This document shows, piece by piece, positions 45,582 through 54,751 of a DNA stretch of 64,000 nt. The stretch lies in NCBI GenBank assembly GCA_046349855.1, contig JAXMBM010000022.1, forward strand, positions 1-64,000. Direction: 5' to 3'. The translations under genes and the position numbers were made by a program. Every line of letters starts with the position of its first letter. The stretch's first letter is position 1. The notes under the pieces are model-generated. The model worked only from the letters and a program-made list of their open reading frames with translations, searched no databases and was not told where the DNA came from. The DNA is from CAIXSC01 sp046349855. GTDB taxonomy: Bacteria > Planctomycetota > Planctomycetia > Pirellulales > Pirellulaceae.

Positions 45582-47555
45582 CTACTTCCGCGCGGCCTTG
45601 CCGTCCTTGCCTGCCGTCCCGCGAACCGGGCTGCTCGGATCGCGGAAGATCTTGCCGAGTTCGGCGTCGAGCTCGGCGGCATGAATGCCGCGATTGGCCA
45701 CCTTCCCGTTGGCATCGATCAGCAACATCGAGGGGAGCGTGAAGATGCCCAGCTCCGTGGCGAACCGGCTTTCGAGTCCCCCCGGTTCGTGGAGCTGCAG
45801 CCAGGCCACGCGGGCCGAACGGACGTAGGCCGCCGCTTCGGCCCGGTCATTGTCGAGATTCACGCCGATCACCACGAACTTCTGCTTGGCATACTTGGCC
45901 TGCAGATCCTTCAGCTTGACCATGTCCTGCTTGCACGGTTCGCACCACGTCGCCCAATAGTGCACCAGCACGGTGTAACCCTTGAGCGACGCCAGATCGA
46001 CAGGGCGACCGTCGAGCGCCTTCCCCTTCAGCGGGATCGAGCGTCCTACCGATTCCAGCCGCAGCTTGGCCCCCGCCGCCTTCCGCGACACCTCCGTGTC
46101 GGCAAATTCCCGCACGATCCGCTCGTACCACTCGAGCGCCTGCTCGGTCTTGTTGGCGAATTCCTGAGCGATCGCCAGCTGCAGCATCGCGTCCGCCGCA
46201 TCCGGCACTCCCGGATAATCTTTGACAAACCCTTCCAGGCTTTCGATCCAGTGCTGCTGCACTTTCGCCGGGTCCGCATCCGCCTCGGCAATCTCCTGGC
46301 TGTACCGCGCCAGCAGCACGCGGAACTGCACATAGGCAACGAATTCCGGTTTGGCCTGCTGCTCCCGCAACTGCTCGGCAATCTGCTCCAGCCGCGCGAC
46401 CCCCTGCGGATATGATCCCGACTGGACCGCCGCACTGATGGTGTCGGCCAGCTGCCGGACCCACGTGGCTCGCTCTTCGTCGGTCTTCGCCGACTGGAAC
46501 AACTTTTCCAACAGGTCGGCGCGGCGGCCATTCAGTTCCGCCAGCGCGTCCGGCGCATTCGCCTGAGCGATCTTGGCTTCGAGCGCTTCGAGCTCCTCGG
46601 TCAGCTTCTGCAATTCGCCACTGGCCTCGGCCGCCATCGGCCGGTTGAGCGCCGAATTGTAGACGCTGAAGAAATAGCCGGCCGATGCGGACGCCGTCTT
46701 CTCGTCCAGCAGGTTGCCCGGGAGATCAAACAGCCGCCAGTGCGTGCCGACCTGGATCAACGTGCCGACGGCAATCTGCGTGTGCTTGTCCCCCGTTTCA
46801 ACGACCGCCGCGACGTTTTCGTAGACGATCAGATCCTTCGTCGAACCGCCGGTCCCCGCTGGAAGAACTCCCGGTTGCGTCGCACCGAAGTTCGTCCAGA
46901 CGGTCTTGTCGGTGACCTGCTTCTGCTTCCGCGCCAGATCGGCAAATCCGCTGCGTGCCGCTTCCAGCCGCCGCTTGAGATCCTCGGTCTGAGTCGCCGG
47001 CAGGCCGAGCGTATCGACTTCCTCGTCCGTCAGCAGCAGCCGCCGGAAACGCTGCTCGTCCCGCTCCCGCAACGCCGCCACGACCTCGGCCGTCACCTCT
47101 TCGGGTGAAATGGCCTTCCAGCGGTCGATCTTGCCGTCTTCGTTTTCGTCGAGCCCCCAGCGGATTCCCGCCGTCCCCAGCCAACGGTATTCGTCCGCCT
47201 TCCCGTTGTAGTTCGCATCGATGTCCCGATAGACCTCGATCCCCTCCCGATAATACGACCAGCGGTCCAGCTTGTTGTCCTTGTTGGTGTCGGCGAACCG
47301 GCGGAGTGTCTGCCCGCTGCCGTCACGCACCACCCAGCCCGAGACCCCGTCTTCGTTGAGCGCCTCGACGACACACTTGTCGATCTGCTCCTTGGTTGGC
47401 CGTTCGTACTGCACGTCTTTCTGCACAGGAGCCAGTTCGAGAGCCGCCTGAGGAGTCGGCTTGGCCGCCCACGCGGGAACACCACCGGCCAGTGCCCAGA
47501 CCCCCGCGCCCGCCAACACCCACCACTTTCGCACCTTACGGAATTTGCGCAGCAT
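45582..47555 (-). CDS. Exported TlpA/ResA-like thioredoxin-fold protein with EF-hand-like repeats
   Basis: The 657-residue protein has a signal peptide (1-30, ending AWA) and then three Ca-binding-like stretches (DTNKDNKLDRW, DANYNGKADEY, DENEDGKIDRW, about residues 88-145). A long middle region with a coiled-coil section (about 310-370) and TPR-like helices (about 390-500) follows. The C-terminal TlpA/AhpC-type redoxin domain (about 505-635) carries WCEPC at 537-541. It probably reduces or transfers disulfides outside the cytoplasm. The EF-hand-like repeats are unusual next to a redoxin domain. Confidence 0.88.
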   Translation of the reverse strand: MLRKFRKVRKWWVLAGAGVWALAGGVPAWAAKPTPQAALELAPVQKDVQYERPTKEQIDKCVVEALNEDGVSGWVVRDGSGQTLRRFADTNKDNKLDRWSYYREGIEVYRDIDANYNGKADEYRWLGTAGIRWGLDENEDGKIDRWKAISPEEVTAEVVAALRERDEQRFRRLLLTDEEVDTLGLPATQTEDLKRRLEAARSGFADLARKQKQVTDKTVWTNFGATQPGVLPAGTGGSTKDLIVYENVAAVVETGDKHTQIAVGTLIQVGTHWRLFDLPGNLLDEKTASASAGYFFSVYNSALNRPMAAEASGELQKLTEELEALEAKIAQANAPDALAELNGRRADLLEKLFQSAKTDEERATWVRQLADTISAAVQSGSYPQGVARLEQIAEQLREQQAKPEFVAYVQFRVLLARYSQEIAEADADPAKVQQHWIESLEGFVKDYPGVPDAADAMLQLAIAQEFANKTEQALEWYERIVREFADTEVSRKAAGAKLRLESVGRSIPLKGKALDGRPVDLASLKGYTVLVHYWATWCEPCKQDMVKLKDLQAKYAKQKFVVIGVNLDNDRAEAAAYVRSARVAWLQLHEPGGLESRFATELGIFTLPSMLLIDANGKVANRGIHAAELDAELGKIFRDPSSPVRGTAGKDGKAARK

Positions 47556-47847
47556 GTCAGTCCATCCTCTGGCCTGTGAAAACGACGATCCTCATTCCTC
47601 CCTAATTCGGCCAGGCAGGGCTGGCGGTTTGAGCGGATCGTAACGATTTTTCCGGCCCCGCTTCCAGCCGAGCTCCCAGTCCCCCCGGTCCGCCCCGCCA
47701 TCCGCGACCGGCACCGCCTGTCCCCTCGGAGGCCCGGCGGGCGGCCGAACGGCAGGGAGGGACCGTACCGTGGGAGCATCGGCGGGATGGTAGATCCGAC
47801 AAGTTCGTTGTGTCTGGTTTCTGGCGGAGTCGGCCAGGGACCCCGGT
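47556..47847. other. Intergenic region upstream of tRNA-Ile
   Basis: 292 bp upstream of the tRNA promoter, without a supported gene. It carries the upstream region of the redoxin gene on the minus strand. Confidence 0.35.
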
Positions 47848-47875
47848 TTGACAGCCGGCCCGCCCTCTTTAGAAT
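47848..47875 (+). promoter_or_regulatory. Sigma-70 type promoter for tRNA-Ile/tRNA-Ala
   Basis: TTGACA and TAGAAT are separated by 16 bp (-35 perfect, -10 with one mismatch to TATAAT). Transcription would start near 47882, about 100 nt before tRNA-Ile. Confidence 0.65.
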
Positions 47876-47979
47876 ACGGCCTATCCTTTCTTGGACGTGT
47901 TGGCCAGTGCTGGTGAGGCTGGCGAACCTTGGGCCGGCAAAACGGTCTGATCGAGGAGGGTGTTGGCGGTCCGTACATC

Positions 47980-48053
47980 GGGCGCATAGCTCAGTTGGTT
48001 AGAGCGCGTCGCTGATAACGACGAGGTCTGAAGTTCGAATCTTCATGCGCCCA
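47980..48053 (+). tRNA. tRNA-Ile (GAU)
   Basis: A 74-nt cloverleaf: acceptor GGGCGCA/TGCGCCC, D-arm GCTCAGTTGGTTAGAGC, anticodon stem CGTCG/CGACG with loop CTGATAA (anticodon GAT), and T-arm TGAAG-TTCGAAT-CTTCA. The discriminator base is A. CCA is not encoded. Confidence 0.97.
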
Positions 48054-48150
48054 CTTTCGGGAGGTCGGCCGGGTCGACTGGCTGCTTCCCGCGGAACCCG
48101 TTCCCCGATTCGTGCGTCCGCCCCAGGGACGTACGGTTCTCTCGGGCCTC

Positions 48151-48223
48151 GGGGACGTAGCTCAATTGGGAGAGCACTGCCTTTGCAAGGCAGGGGTTGA
48201 GGGTTCGAGCCCCTTCGTCTCCA
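48151..48223 (+). tRNA. tRNA-Ala (UGC)
   Basis: A 73-nt cloverleaf: acceptor GGGGACG/CGTCTCC (with a G-U pair), D-arm GCTCAATTGGGAGAGC, anticodon stem CTGCC/GGCAG with loop TTTGCAA (anticodon TGC), and T-arm GAGGG-TTCGAGC-CCCTT. It lies 97 bp after tRNA-Ile, in the same direction. Confidence 0.97.
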
Positions 48224-48230
48224 CTGGATG

Positions 48231-48269
48231 CAACCCGTTGTCAGCCCCTGACAGCGGGTTGTTTCTTTT
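48231..48269 (+). terminator. Intrinsic terminator after tRNA-Ala
   Basis: CAACCCGTTGTCAG, loop CCC, then CTGACAGCGGGTTG form a 14-bp stem with one G-U pair, followed by TTTCTTTT. This is a textbook rho-independent terminator 7 nt after the tRNA. Confidence 0.85.
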
Positions 48270-48590
48270 GACAGGCACACGACTTGCGGCATGCGTCAAC
48301 GCCGGGGACACAAGTGCGCTGTCAATTCCTCGATTTCGGGATCAACGGGTTCGGGATCAACGGACTTCCCGTCCGCCGTTGCTGGCCGTAAGCAACGGAT
48401 GTTTCCGATTCGACGATCCGCCGCGGTGAGCCGTCGGTTCCCGTCGTCCATCGTTCGGCCCGCAGTTGGTCCATTCGGCCCGCAGTTTTTCGCGGTTTTC
48501 CCGCCAGAATGCGAATCGCCCAACGACGTGTTGTAATCTCGGGTTGACGAAGCGTTTGGCGGCAGTCGGCTGGCGTGACCTATCGAACCG
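48270..48590. other. Intergenic with short direct repeats
   Basis: About 320 bp without a gene. It holds two short direct repeats: CGGGATCAACGG twice at about 48338-48362, and TTCGGCCCGCAGTT twice at about 48451-48488. No function is apparent. Confidence 0.4.
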
Positions 48591-48881
48591 TTATCCGCGA
48601 TTCTTCAGGACCGACTCATCCTCGCCGCTTGGGAATAGTCCAACCACGACAATCACATCTCCATCGATGCAAGAATAAGGCACGGCAGTCAACTGCTTCA
48701 GTCGGCAGGGGCGGTAACCGGTATGGCTGGCCGCGAATAGAAGCGGCTCTTGCTTGATTCGCTCAAGTGCATCATCGAATTCGGATTCAAATTGGTCGCC
48801 AGGTCCGCGTAAAATCCTATCAAATCACTCTATGCCGCGTTGGAGATCGGCTTCGGTGTCGGCGGTTAGCTTCGCATTCAG
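48591..48881 (-). pseudogene. ParE/RelE-type toxin gene with in-frame stop
   Basis: The frame after the antitoxin gene reads KLTADTEADLQRGIE, then TGA at 48827-48825, then FDRILRGPGDQFESEFDDAL, continuing with RIKQEPLLF, GYRPCRLKQL and VVVGLFPSGEDESVLKNRG to a TAA at 48591. This is a ParE/RelE-superfamily toxin layout, where a Trp is common at the position now holding TGA (TGG to TGA). The first codon of the overlapping frame is CTG rather than ATG. The gene therefore appears dead, while the antitoxin is intact. Confidence 0.75.
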
Positions 48882-49105
48882 CGACGGCGTGCAATCCGAA
48901 TACGCCCTCGAAACTCGTCCTCAGTTAAGGCGGCAGACGGATCCGCATTGTAGTCGGCCCAACGACGATCAAATTCTGCTCGTTGAGCTGCTGAAAGCTC
49001 CGTTCCGACGCCCTCAGGCAGTCGATCCCCAATCGCTTGGACAACTCGAAGTTGGTCACCTGGCGACAATGCAGCAATGTCGTTCAATACCTGCTCGATT
49101 GTCAC
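48878..49105 (-). CDS. Addiction-module antitoxin (PF09720-like)
   Basis: The 75-residue protein starts at a GTG at 49105 with GGAGGG six bases upstream. The start TIEQVLNDIAALSPGDQLRV and the tail LSAAQRAEFDRRWADYN match the short 'putative addiction module component' antitoxins that pair with ParE/RelE toxins. Its stop overlaps the start of the decayed toxin gene. An antitoxin that outlives its toxin could still neutralise related toxins elsewhere. Confidence 0.8.
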   Translation of the reverse strand: MTIEQVLNDIAALSPGDQLRVVQAIGDRLPEGVGTELSAAQRAEFDRRWADYNADPSAALTEDEFRGRIRIARRR

Positions 49106-49540
49106 GGTTTGCCCTCCACCCAAACATTCAATCTGCCCCACCTTCGGCGGAAAATGCCGTCACTGAATGGGCTGCCGCTTCTTGAATCCGATAACGCGCA
49201 GTTACCTGGGACCTGTTCATACGGCGTCAGTTTCCCAGACCTGGCGACGCGCCAATACCGAAATGAGCTGGTCGATCGTCAATCAACACGCCGCAGGTCC
49301 GCCAGGTCGTCCGCATCCTCCCGAGCGGTTCGTCGCCGGACCGCCTTGCCATGGCGGCGGAACGCGGTGAGTGGCGCCGCGGTTCCGCCGGCTACCAGCC
49401 GCTTGGCGATTTTCAGCGTCTGGCAACAGGCGTCTTTTGCGAAAGGCAGTGACTTGCACCTGTCCCACTGATACGATATTGGCCAGCGATCGACATTCGC
49501 GATTCGCACTGGTAACTCGGCGTTCGCCGGAGCATTCTCC
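49106..49540. other. 435-bp stretch without a supported gene
   Basis: Frames are open on both strands, but none has a ribosome site plus a recognisable family. It holds the upstream regions of the antitoxin gene and of the thioredoxin-like gene. Confidence 0.35.
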
Positions 49541-50425
49541 ATGAACCGTTGGCACATGCTGTGGGGTTGCTGGCTGCTGGTCGCTCTGCCTCTTCCCGCG
49601 CTGGCACAGTACAAACCCCTGCCGGCGGAAATCGAAGATGAACTGAGTTCCATCCTTCGAACGCAACGGATGTCCTGCGTTACCGGACGGCCCATACTCG
49701 CCGTCACCAGTGCCGGTTGGTGCGGATCTTGCAAGACCATGGTGAAGAGTCTGCGGCAGGATCCACGAATCACGCCCTTCACCTCGCAGTACCTGATCCT
49801 CGTGCTGGATTTCGACTCGGAAAACAACCAGCGGTGGCGACGCGAGTACCCTTTGCCACCCGGGACGCTCCCCTTGCTCGAACTTGTCCACCCGGATGGA
49901 ACTCGAATGGCTACCCATCACGGAACCCTCGTGGGTGGTCAACTTACCGAATTCCTGAAAGTGGGCCTCAAGCGAATTGGCCGACAGCTCACGCCCGCGG
50001 AACTCGAACGCGTGACTCTGGTCGAACAGCAGTCACGGCAGACCTTCCTGTCGGGCGACTCGCCGGCCGCGGTACGGCAATTGGCCAACCTCCGGAGGAT
50101 TGCGCCCCTCGGACAGCTGCACAGCTCAGCCGAAGTGGCCCTGGCCGCCGACGCTCTCGTCGCTCAATTGACCGAATCAGGTCGAAGTGAACTGGAAGAG
50201 GTCGAGCGGCTGCTGGCGAAGGGGCAACCGGACGCTGCCGCGCGTGGTCTGCTGAAAGTGCGGCGGGAGTATGGCCTGCTGCCGGAAATCGATCGCGAGT
50301 CGACGTCCCTGCTCGACCGCATGCGGGCCGACTCCACGGGGAATGTGGCGTTACGCGAGGCCCAGAAGTCCGAGGAATCGGCACCGCCCCGACGCTCGTC
50401 CCTGACCGCTCAGCAAACCCGCTGA
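49541..50425 (+). CDS. Secreted thioredoxin-like protein, copy 1
   Basis: The 294-residue protein has a signal peptide (1-22, ending LAQ) and a thioredoxin-like domain with WCGSC at 60-64 and the block DPRITPFTSQYLILVLDFDS. A helical C-terminal half (about 160-275) follows with LTPAELERVTLVEQQSRQTF and RQLANLRRIAPLGQLHSSAE, then a Ser/Arg-rich tail. The same architecture recurs at 54752-55642. It may act on disulfides in the envelope. The helical domain is not one I can name. Confidence 0.8.
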   Translation: MNRWHMLWGCWLLVALPLPALAQYKPLPAEIEDELSSILRTQRMSCVTGRPILAVTSAGWCGSCKTMVKSLRQDPRITPFTSQYLILVLDFDSENNQRWRREYPLPPGTLPLLELVHPDGTRMATHHGTLVGGQLTEFLKVGLKRIGRQLTPAELERVTLVEQQSRQTFLSGDSPAAVRQLANLRRIAPLGQLHSSAEVALAADALVAQLTESGRSELEEVERLLAKGQPDAAARGLLKVRREYGLLPEIDRESTSLLDRMRADSTGNVALREAQKSEESAPPRRSSLTAQQTR

Positions 50426-50468
50426 GCCTTCCCGCTGAGCCTTCTCGCGGAACGCCGCGCCGCAAGGA

Positions 50469-51455
50469 TCAATAGAACCAGCGGACTTCGAACCGCACGA
50501 TGTCGTCGTACCACGTCTGCTCGGTCAGAACGCGGCCGTAGCCACAGTAGGCATCGAAGCGCTCGGCAAACCGCCAGCGGGCACCGAGTTTCGCGTTGAC
50601 AATCGTGTCGCCGGTGGCATCCGCAATCGTCGTGACGCCCGGAGCCGTGGTGATCGCCGTTCGCCCTTCCAGAACCGTCCACCCCACAAACTCAGCGACG
50701 GCCGACAGCGGATGGCAGTCATCGTCATTGACTTGCCAACTCGCCCCCAGGCCATAGCGCAGCACATTGCCAAAGAATGTCGGAGATCCATCCACTGCGA
50801 TCCAGTCGCGCAGTTCCGCGAAGCAGGCCAGTCGGCTGGTCAGCCGGCTATAGTGCAGCAGGGCCGGCTCCAGGCTGACGTGATTGGTCCCCAAGCCACG
50901 GTCCGCATCGGCGGTGGGTACATAGACGCGGAATTGCAGGGTGGTTGCCGTGCAGGCATTCTGGTGCAGGCCGTACTTGATGCCAAAGTTCATGTCTCCC
51001 AGCCCGGCGGTATTGTCGAGCAGTGTGGGATCGAGCAGACGCACGGGAAGATCGACAAACGCCGACCATTGCTGGCTCGACGCCCATTCCGCGTAGAGCG
51101 ACAGATCCTGGTAATCCACGCTGGTGTCAGCGCCCGGACCGATCCCGAACTTGCCATCCACGGGCCAGAGGAATTCGGCCCGCGCCGGCTGCACGATGTT
51201 GTAGGCCGAATCAAAGCGAAAACGAACTTGATTGCCGATGATCGCCGTATCGATGTAGCCCACCGTGCTGTCGGACACCAGCGGTCCTTCCTCTTCTTCC
51301 TCCTCGGCGACCGTCGGTTCCGGTTCCGCTTCGGTCGAAGGGGCCGGTTGAGCGCCGACCGTCCCGACCGCCAGTAGCAACGTCGCGCACGCCAGGACCC
51401 CGGGCCACACCAACGGGCCAATCCCGCTCCCCTTCCGTCCGACGTACGTCGCCAT
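50469..51455 (-). CDS. Predicted outer-membrane beta-barrel-like protein
   Basis: The protein is 328 residues from the ATG at 51455, which has AGGAGG upstream; a longer ORF reaches 51719. Residues 1-35 form a signal peptide, and an acidic stretch (EEEEEEG) follows near 50. The rest alternates polar and hydrophobic residues in strands and ends in RFEVRWFY, an aromatic C-terminus like the beta-signal of outer-membrane proteins. It resembles barrel-type 'transporter' proteins with no known substrate. It lies downstream of the kinase gene on the same strand. Confidence 0.6.
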   Translation of the reverse strand: MATYVGRKGSGIGPLVWPGVLACATLLLAVGTVGAQPAPSTEAEPEPTVAEEEEEEGPLVSDSTVGYIDTAIIGNQVRFRFDSAYNIVQPARAEFLWPVDGKFGIGPGADTSVDYQDLSLYAEWASSQQWSAFVDLPVRLLDPTLLDNTAGLGDMNFGIKYGLHQNACTATTLQFRVYVPTADADRGLGTNHVSLEPALLHYSRLTSRLACFAELRDWIAVDGSPTFFGNVLRYGLGASWQVNDDDCHPLSAVAEFVGWTVLEGRTAITTAPGVTTIADATGDTIVNAKLGARWRFAERFDAYCGYGRVLTEQTWYDDIVRFEVRWFY

Positions 51456-51690
51456 GGCAACCTCCTGCGCGATGGCGACGATCCCGCTGTGTCTGAGAAG
51501 GTCCGCCCAACCAGTTCCGGGCATCGATTCGCCGAGAATATCTATCGGTTGGCGCAACCCTTCCCATACTGCCGAAGGGGAGGGCAGGATGGCCCTCCCC
51601 CGTTCAAGCTGCTGGTTAGCCGGCAAGCTGTACCGCGCAGTCAAACCGTAGCAGCACCCTATTCCAACGAAGCGTCGTTCCACGGAAGCG

Positions 51691-54489
51691 TCAACGCCCT
51701 GCGGCCTCTCCCTCGGCACTCAGACGGTTACCAGGAATGACCGTCCACAAGGGGGCCAGATCGGCGTCTTCCAGCAAGGTCGGCGGAGTTACGAGTTTGT
51801 GCCGTACGAGCGATTGCAGGATCCGCAGCGACCGTTGCGCCAAGTCCTGCACGCAGGCGTCGCGTTCGGGCGCCGCCAGCGTGGAATCGCGCTGGGCACT
51901 GACCATTGCTCGGACCAGGATTTCGGCCGCACTGCGTCCCTCTTTGGCCGTCCATGCGGCACCACCGGCGGACGCTTCGGCCTGCTCCGCCGCCTCCCGA
52001 TAGTTCCCCCCCTGCGCCAGCGCACGAGCCAGCGCCAGCCGATGCTGGCGGAGAAACTGAGGATAGGCGGTCGAATCGCGGTTCCCCTCGGCCGCTCGCG
52101 ACTGGTGCTCGACCGCCTGGCGCAACCGTTCGATTTTCTGCGGGAGTTGATCGCGGGTCGTCAGCAGGGCCAGGTTGGCGTAGGTCAGGGCGAGGCGACT
52201 GTGGAGTTCGGGACTGCCGCTCGTATCCTGCAAGAGCGACTCGAAACCGTCCCGGGCCCGCTCCAGCGCTTGCCGAGCGTCGTCCTTGCGGCCCGCGACC
52301 TGATGAACTCCCCCTAAGCCATTCAAGGCGTTGGCCAGCTGATTGCGATAGTCGGGAATATTGGGAAACTCGCCGACCAGCCCGGCGAGCAGGCGAACGG
52401 CCTCCTCATACGCTTCCTGCGCCGCCACCAGATTCGCCTGGCCGGCGACGAACGATTGGTCGCGTTCGATCAACAGCAGGTTCCCCAGATTGAGTTGGGC
52501 CTGAGCCAGTTCCGCCCGGTACTCACCATCCTGTGGCGACTCGGCCACCAACTCCCGCAGGCATTCTCCCGCGGCCCGATACTCCTCCCACGCGCGCCGC
52601 GGCTCCTTCTGCTGCTTCCAGACGATGCCCTGATTCAGCCGGCACCGCGCCCATCCCTGGCGCCAGGACCGATGCTGCGGCTGGTCATGGAGCGCCGTTT
52701 CGAGCAGCTGCCGGGCCTGTTCGAGGTCGCGTTGCGCGGCGGCGGACTCCCCTGTATGCAGCGACAGTAACGCGCGGTTGTAGAGCGTGCGCGCCATCTC
52801 GGCCGAGAGTTCGGGCGTGGCTTCGCGGCGCTGCAGGTCCTGCTGGATCTGCAGCGCTGCCGCGAAGGCCCGGGAGGCCTCGTCCAACCGCTCGGCCTCC
52901 CGATGCACCTCCCCCAGCCAGTCCAACTCGTCGGCCCAGCGGCGCGGCCACTCGAGCGACTGCGGAGCGGCGTGGGTGAGCCGGCGATATTCGTCGCTGG
53001 CCGCGCGATAATGTTGAGCCGCGAGATCGAGCTGGCGGAGACTGCGGCGCACGTCCCCGACACGATGGTGGGTCTCGGCAAACTTCACGCGCGCCGCCGT
53101 GTTGGCCGGTTCGGCCTGGAGAAAGGTGGAGTACAGGTCGAGCGTGGCGGCCAATTTCCCTTCGTGCCCCGCAGCGTGAGGCGGCACGCGCGTCGCCCAG
53201 TCCTCGACCACTTCCAGCATCTCGTCGGACGCCTGACTCAACAGAGTAAAACCGCGTTCGGCCCGCTGCAGATTGCGTTCTGCCCGCTGCCACTGCCAGA
53301 CCACGCCTGCCGATCCACACGCCACCGATACGACAATGACAAGCGCCAGCACCGATTCGACCGGATGGCGGCGGCACCACCGCACCAACCGCGCCAACCG
53401 CCCCAGAGGACGCGCCAGGATCGGCTCGCCGCGGAGAAACCGTTGCAGCTCGTCCGCCAACTCGCCCGCGCTCGAGTACCGACGTTGGGGATCCTTTTCG
53501 AGGCATTTCAGGCAGATGGTTGCGAGATCGCGCGGGATTCGTGGATTGAGAACACGCGGCGAGATCGGATCGAGATCGAGCACCTGCCGGATCGTCTCGA
53601 GCGCCGATTCCGCACGGAACGGCGGACGGCAGGTCAGCAGGTGATAGAGAATGGCCCCCAGAGAATAGACATCGCTGAGCGGACTGACGGGCCCCCGCGC
53701 CGGCATCGCTTGCTCCGGCGGCATGTAGCTGGGCGTCCCCAGGATGAGATCGGCGGTGGTGAGCTGCGAGTCGGTATGCAGCCGCTTGGCCAGACCGAAA
53801 TCAGTGATCTTCAGGTTGTCCTGCTCGTCGACCAGCACGTTCGAGGGCTTGAGATCGCGGTGCAGAATCCCCTGCTCGTGAGCATACTGCATCGCCTGAG
53901 CCAGCTGCAGCAGATACTGGGCCGCCTGAGGTGCCGGCAAGGAATGGTCGCGCGTTACCTGCGCCAGGTCCCGCCCCGCCAGGAACTCCATGGAGTAGAA
54001 CTGGCAGCCGTCGTCCTGGCCCACTTCGTAAACCGACACGATCCCCGGATGACGCAGGTTGGCCGCCGCCTCGGCCTCGATCTGAAAGCGCTGCAGCTCC
54101 GCCGGACTCGCCGACTCCTGGTGCCGGATCATCTTCAGCGCCACGACCCGATTCAGGCTGCGCTGCCGCGCCTTGTAGACGATACCCATCCCGCCGCGCC
54201 CCAGTTCCTCCAGCAACAGGTAATCGCCAACCTGTCGCGGGACCGCTCGGGCCGCAGACGCTGGTCCCGCTCCCGGGGTGTGCTCCAACGTCCGCTCGGA
54301 CTCCGCGATCGCCCCCTCCATCCGTTCGGCCGTTCGTTCCGACTCTGCACCGGGATAACAGGCCGTCACCGCCGGATCGCTGGCGGACGGATCGCTGGAC
54401 GAAGGCTCATTGGCGGACGGATCCCTGGCAGACGGGCCGGCCGAAGGCCGAGCCGCGGGCGGCGAGTCGTTGTTGTTAGATTCCGCCAT
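51691..54489 (-). CDS. Membrane Ser/Thr protein kinase with TPR-like C-terminus
   Basis: The 932-residue protein begins with a Ser/Asp/Pro repeat region (residues 14-40, DPSA-type units). The kinase domain spans about 89-353: LGRGGMGIVY at 96-105, Lys119, HRDLKPSN at 210-217, DFG at 230-232, PPEQ near 257-260. One transmembrane helix lies at about 377-398. The extracytoplasmic part (about 420-930) is helical with many TPR-like units (A-x-x-x-Y/L-x-x-A patterns such as LDLAAQHYRAASDEYRRL). TPR regions commonly mediate protein binding in these planctomycete kinases. Confidence 0.92.
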   Translation of the reverse strand: MAESNNNDSPPAARPSAGPSARDPSANEPSSSDPSASDPAVTACYPGAESERTAERMEGAIAESERTLEHTPGAGPASAARAVPRQVGDYLLLEELGRGGMGIVYKARQRSLNRVVALKMIRHQESASPAELQRFQIEAEAAANLRHPGIVSVYEVGQDDGCQFYSMEFLAGRDLAQVTRDHSLPAPQAAQYLLQLAQAMQYAHEQGILHRDLKPSNVLVDEQDNLKITDFGLAKRLHTDSQLTTADLILGTPSYMPPEQAMPARGPVSPLSDVYSLGAILYHLLTCRPPFRAESALETIRQVLDLDPISPRVLNPRIPRDLATICLKCLEKDPQRRYSSAGELADELQRFLRGEPILARPLGRLARLVRWCRRHPVESVLALVIVVSVACGSAGVVWQWQRAERNLQRAERGFTLLSQASDEMLEVVEDWATRVPPHAAGHEGKLAATLDLYSTFLQAEPANTAARVKFAETHHRVGDVRRSLRQLDLAAQHYRAASDEYRRLTHAAPQSLEWPRRWADELDWLGEVHREAERLDEASRAFAAALQIQQDLQRREATPELSAEMARTLYNRALLSLHTGESAAAQRDLEQARQLLETALHDQPQHRSWRQGWARCRLNQGIVWKQQKEPRRAWEEYRAAGECLRELVAESPQDGEYRAELAQAQLNLGNLLLIERDQSFVAGQANLVAAQEAYEEAVRLLAGLVGEFPNIPDYRNQLANALNGLGGVHQVAGRKDDARQALERARDGFESLLQDTSGSPELHSRLALTYANLALLTTRDQLPQKIERLRQAVEHQSRAAEGNRDSTAYPQFLRQHRLALARALAQGGNYREAAEQAEASAGGAAWTAKEGRSAAEILVRAMVSAQRDSTLAAPERDACVQDLAQRSLRILQSLVRHKLVTPPTLLEDADLAPLWTVIPGNRLSAEGEAAGR

Positions 54490-54751
54490 GATGCCAGCTC
54501 CCCGAATCTGGGGATGATACCGGGGGGAGACCGAGTGTGCCCGTCAATTTGCCCCCCTCGAAAGGAGGAGTCAATACAATCCCGCGCTCAGGCCGGCTTC
54601 CGGTCGGGGCTTTTCCGCCGCAGGCCCGGGCCGAGCGGCGCGACTCCGCCGCTGCGCTGGAACGCGTGGCGACGCTCTGCTACCTTACTTTGAGCGGAGC
54701 TGCTTTCCTGGCAGCCGCTAGCCGTTCGGCGTTTCTCGGAGTCTGTACGCC
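54490..54751. other. Divergent intergenic region
   Basis: 262 bp between the kinase and the second thioredoxin-like gene. No convincing promoter pair was found. Confidence 0.3.

Noticed and set aside
47900..48300. rRNA operon expected around tRNA-Ile/tRNA-Ala
   Set aside because: No 16S, 23S or 5S sequence is present; the neighbours are a redoxin gene and a toxin-antitoxin pair.
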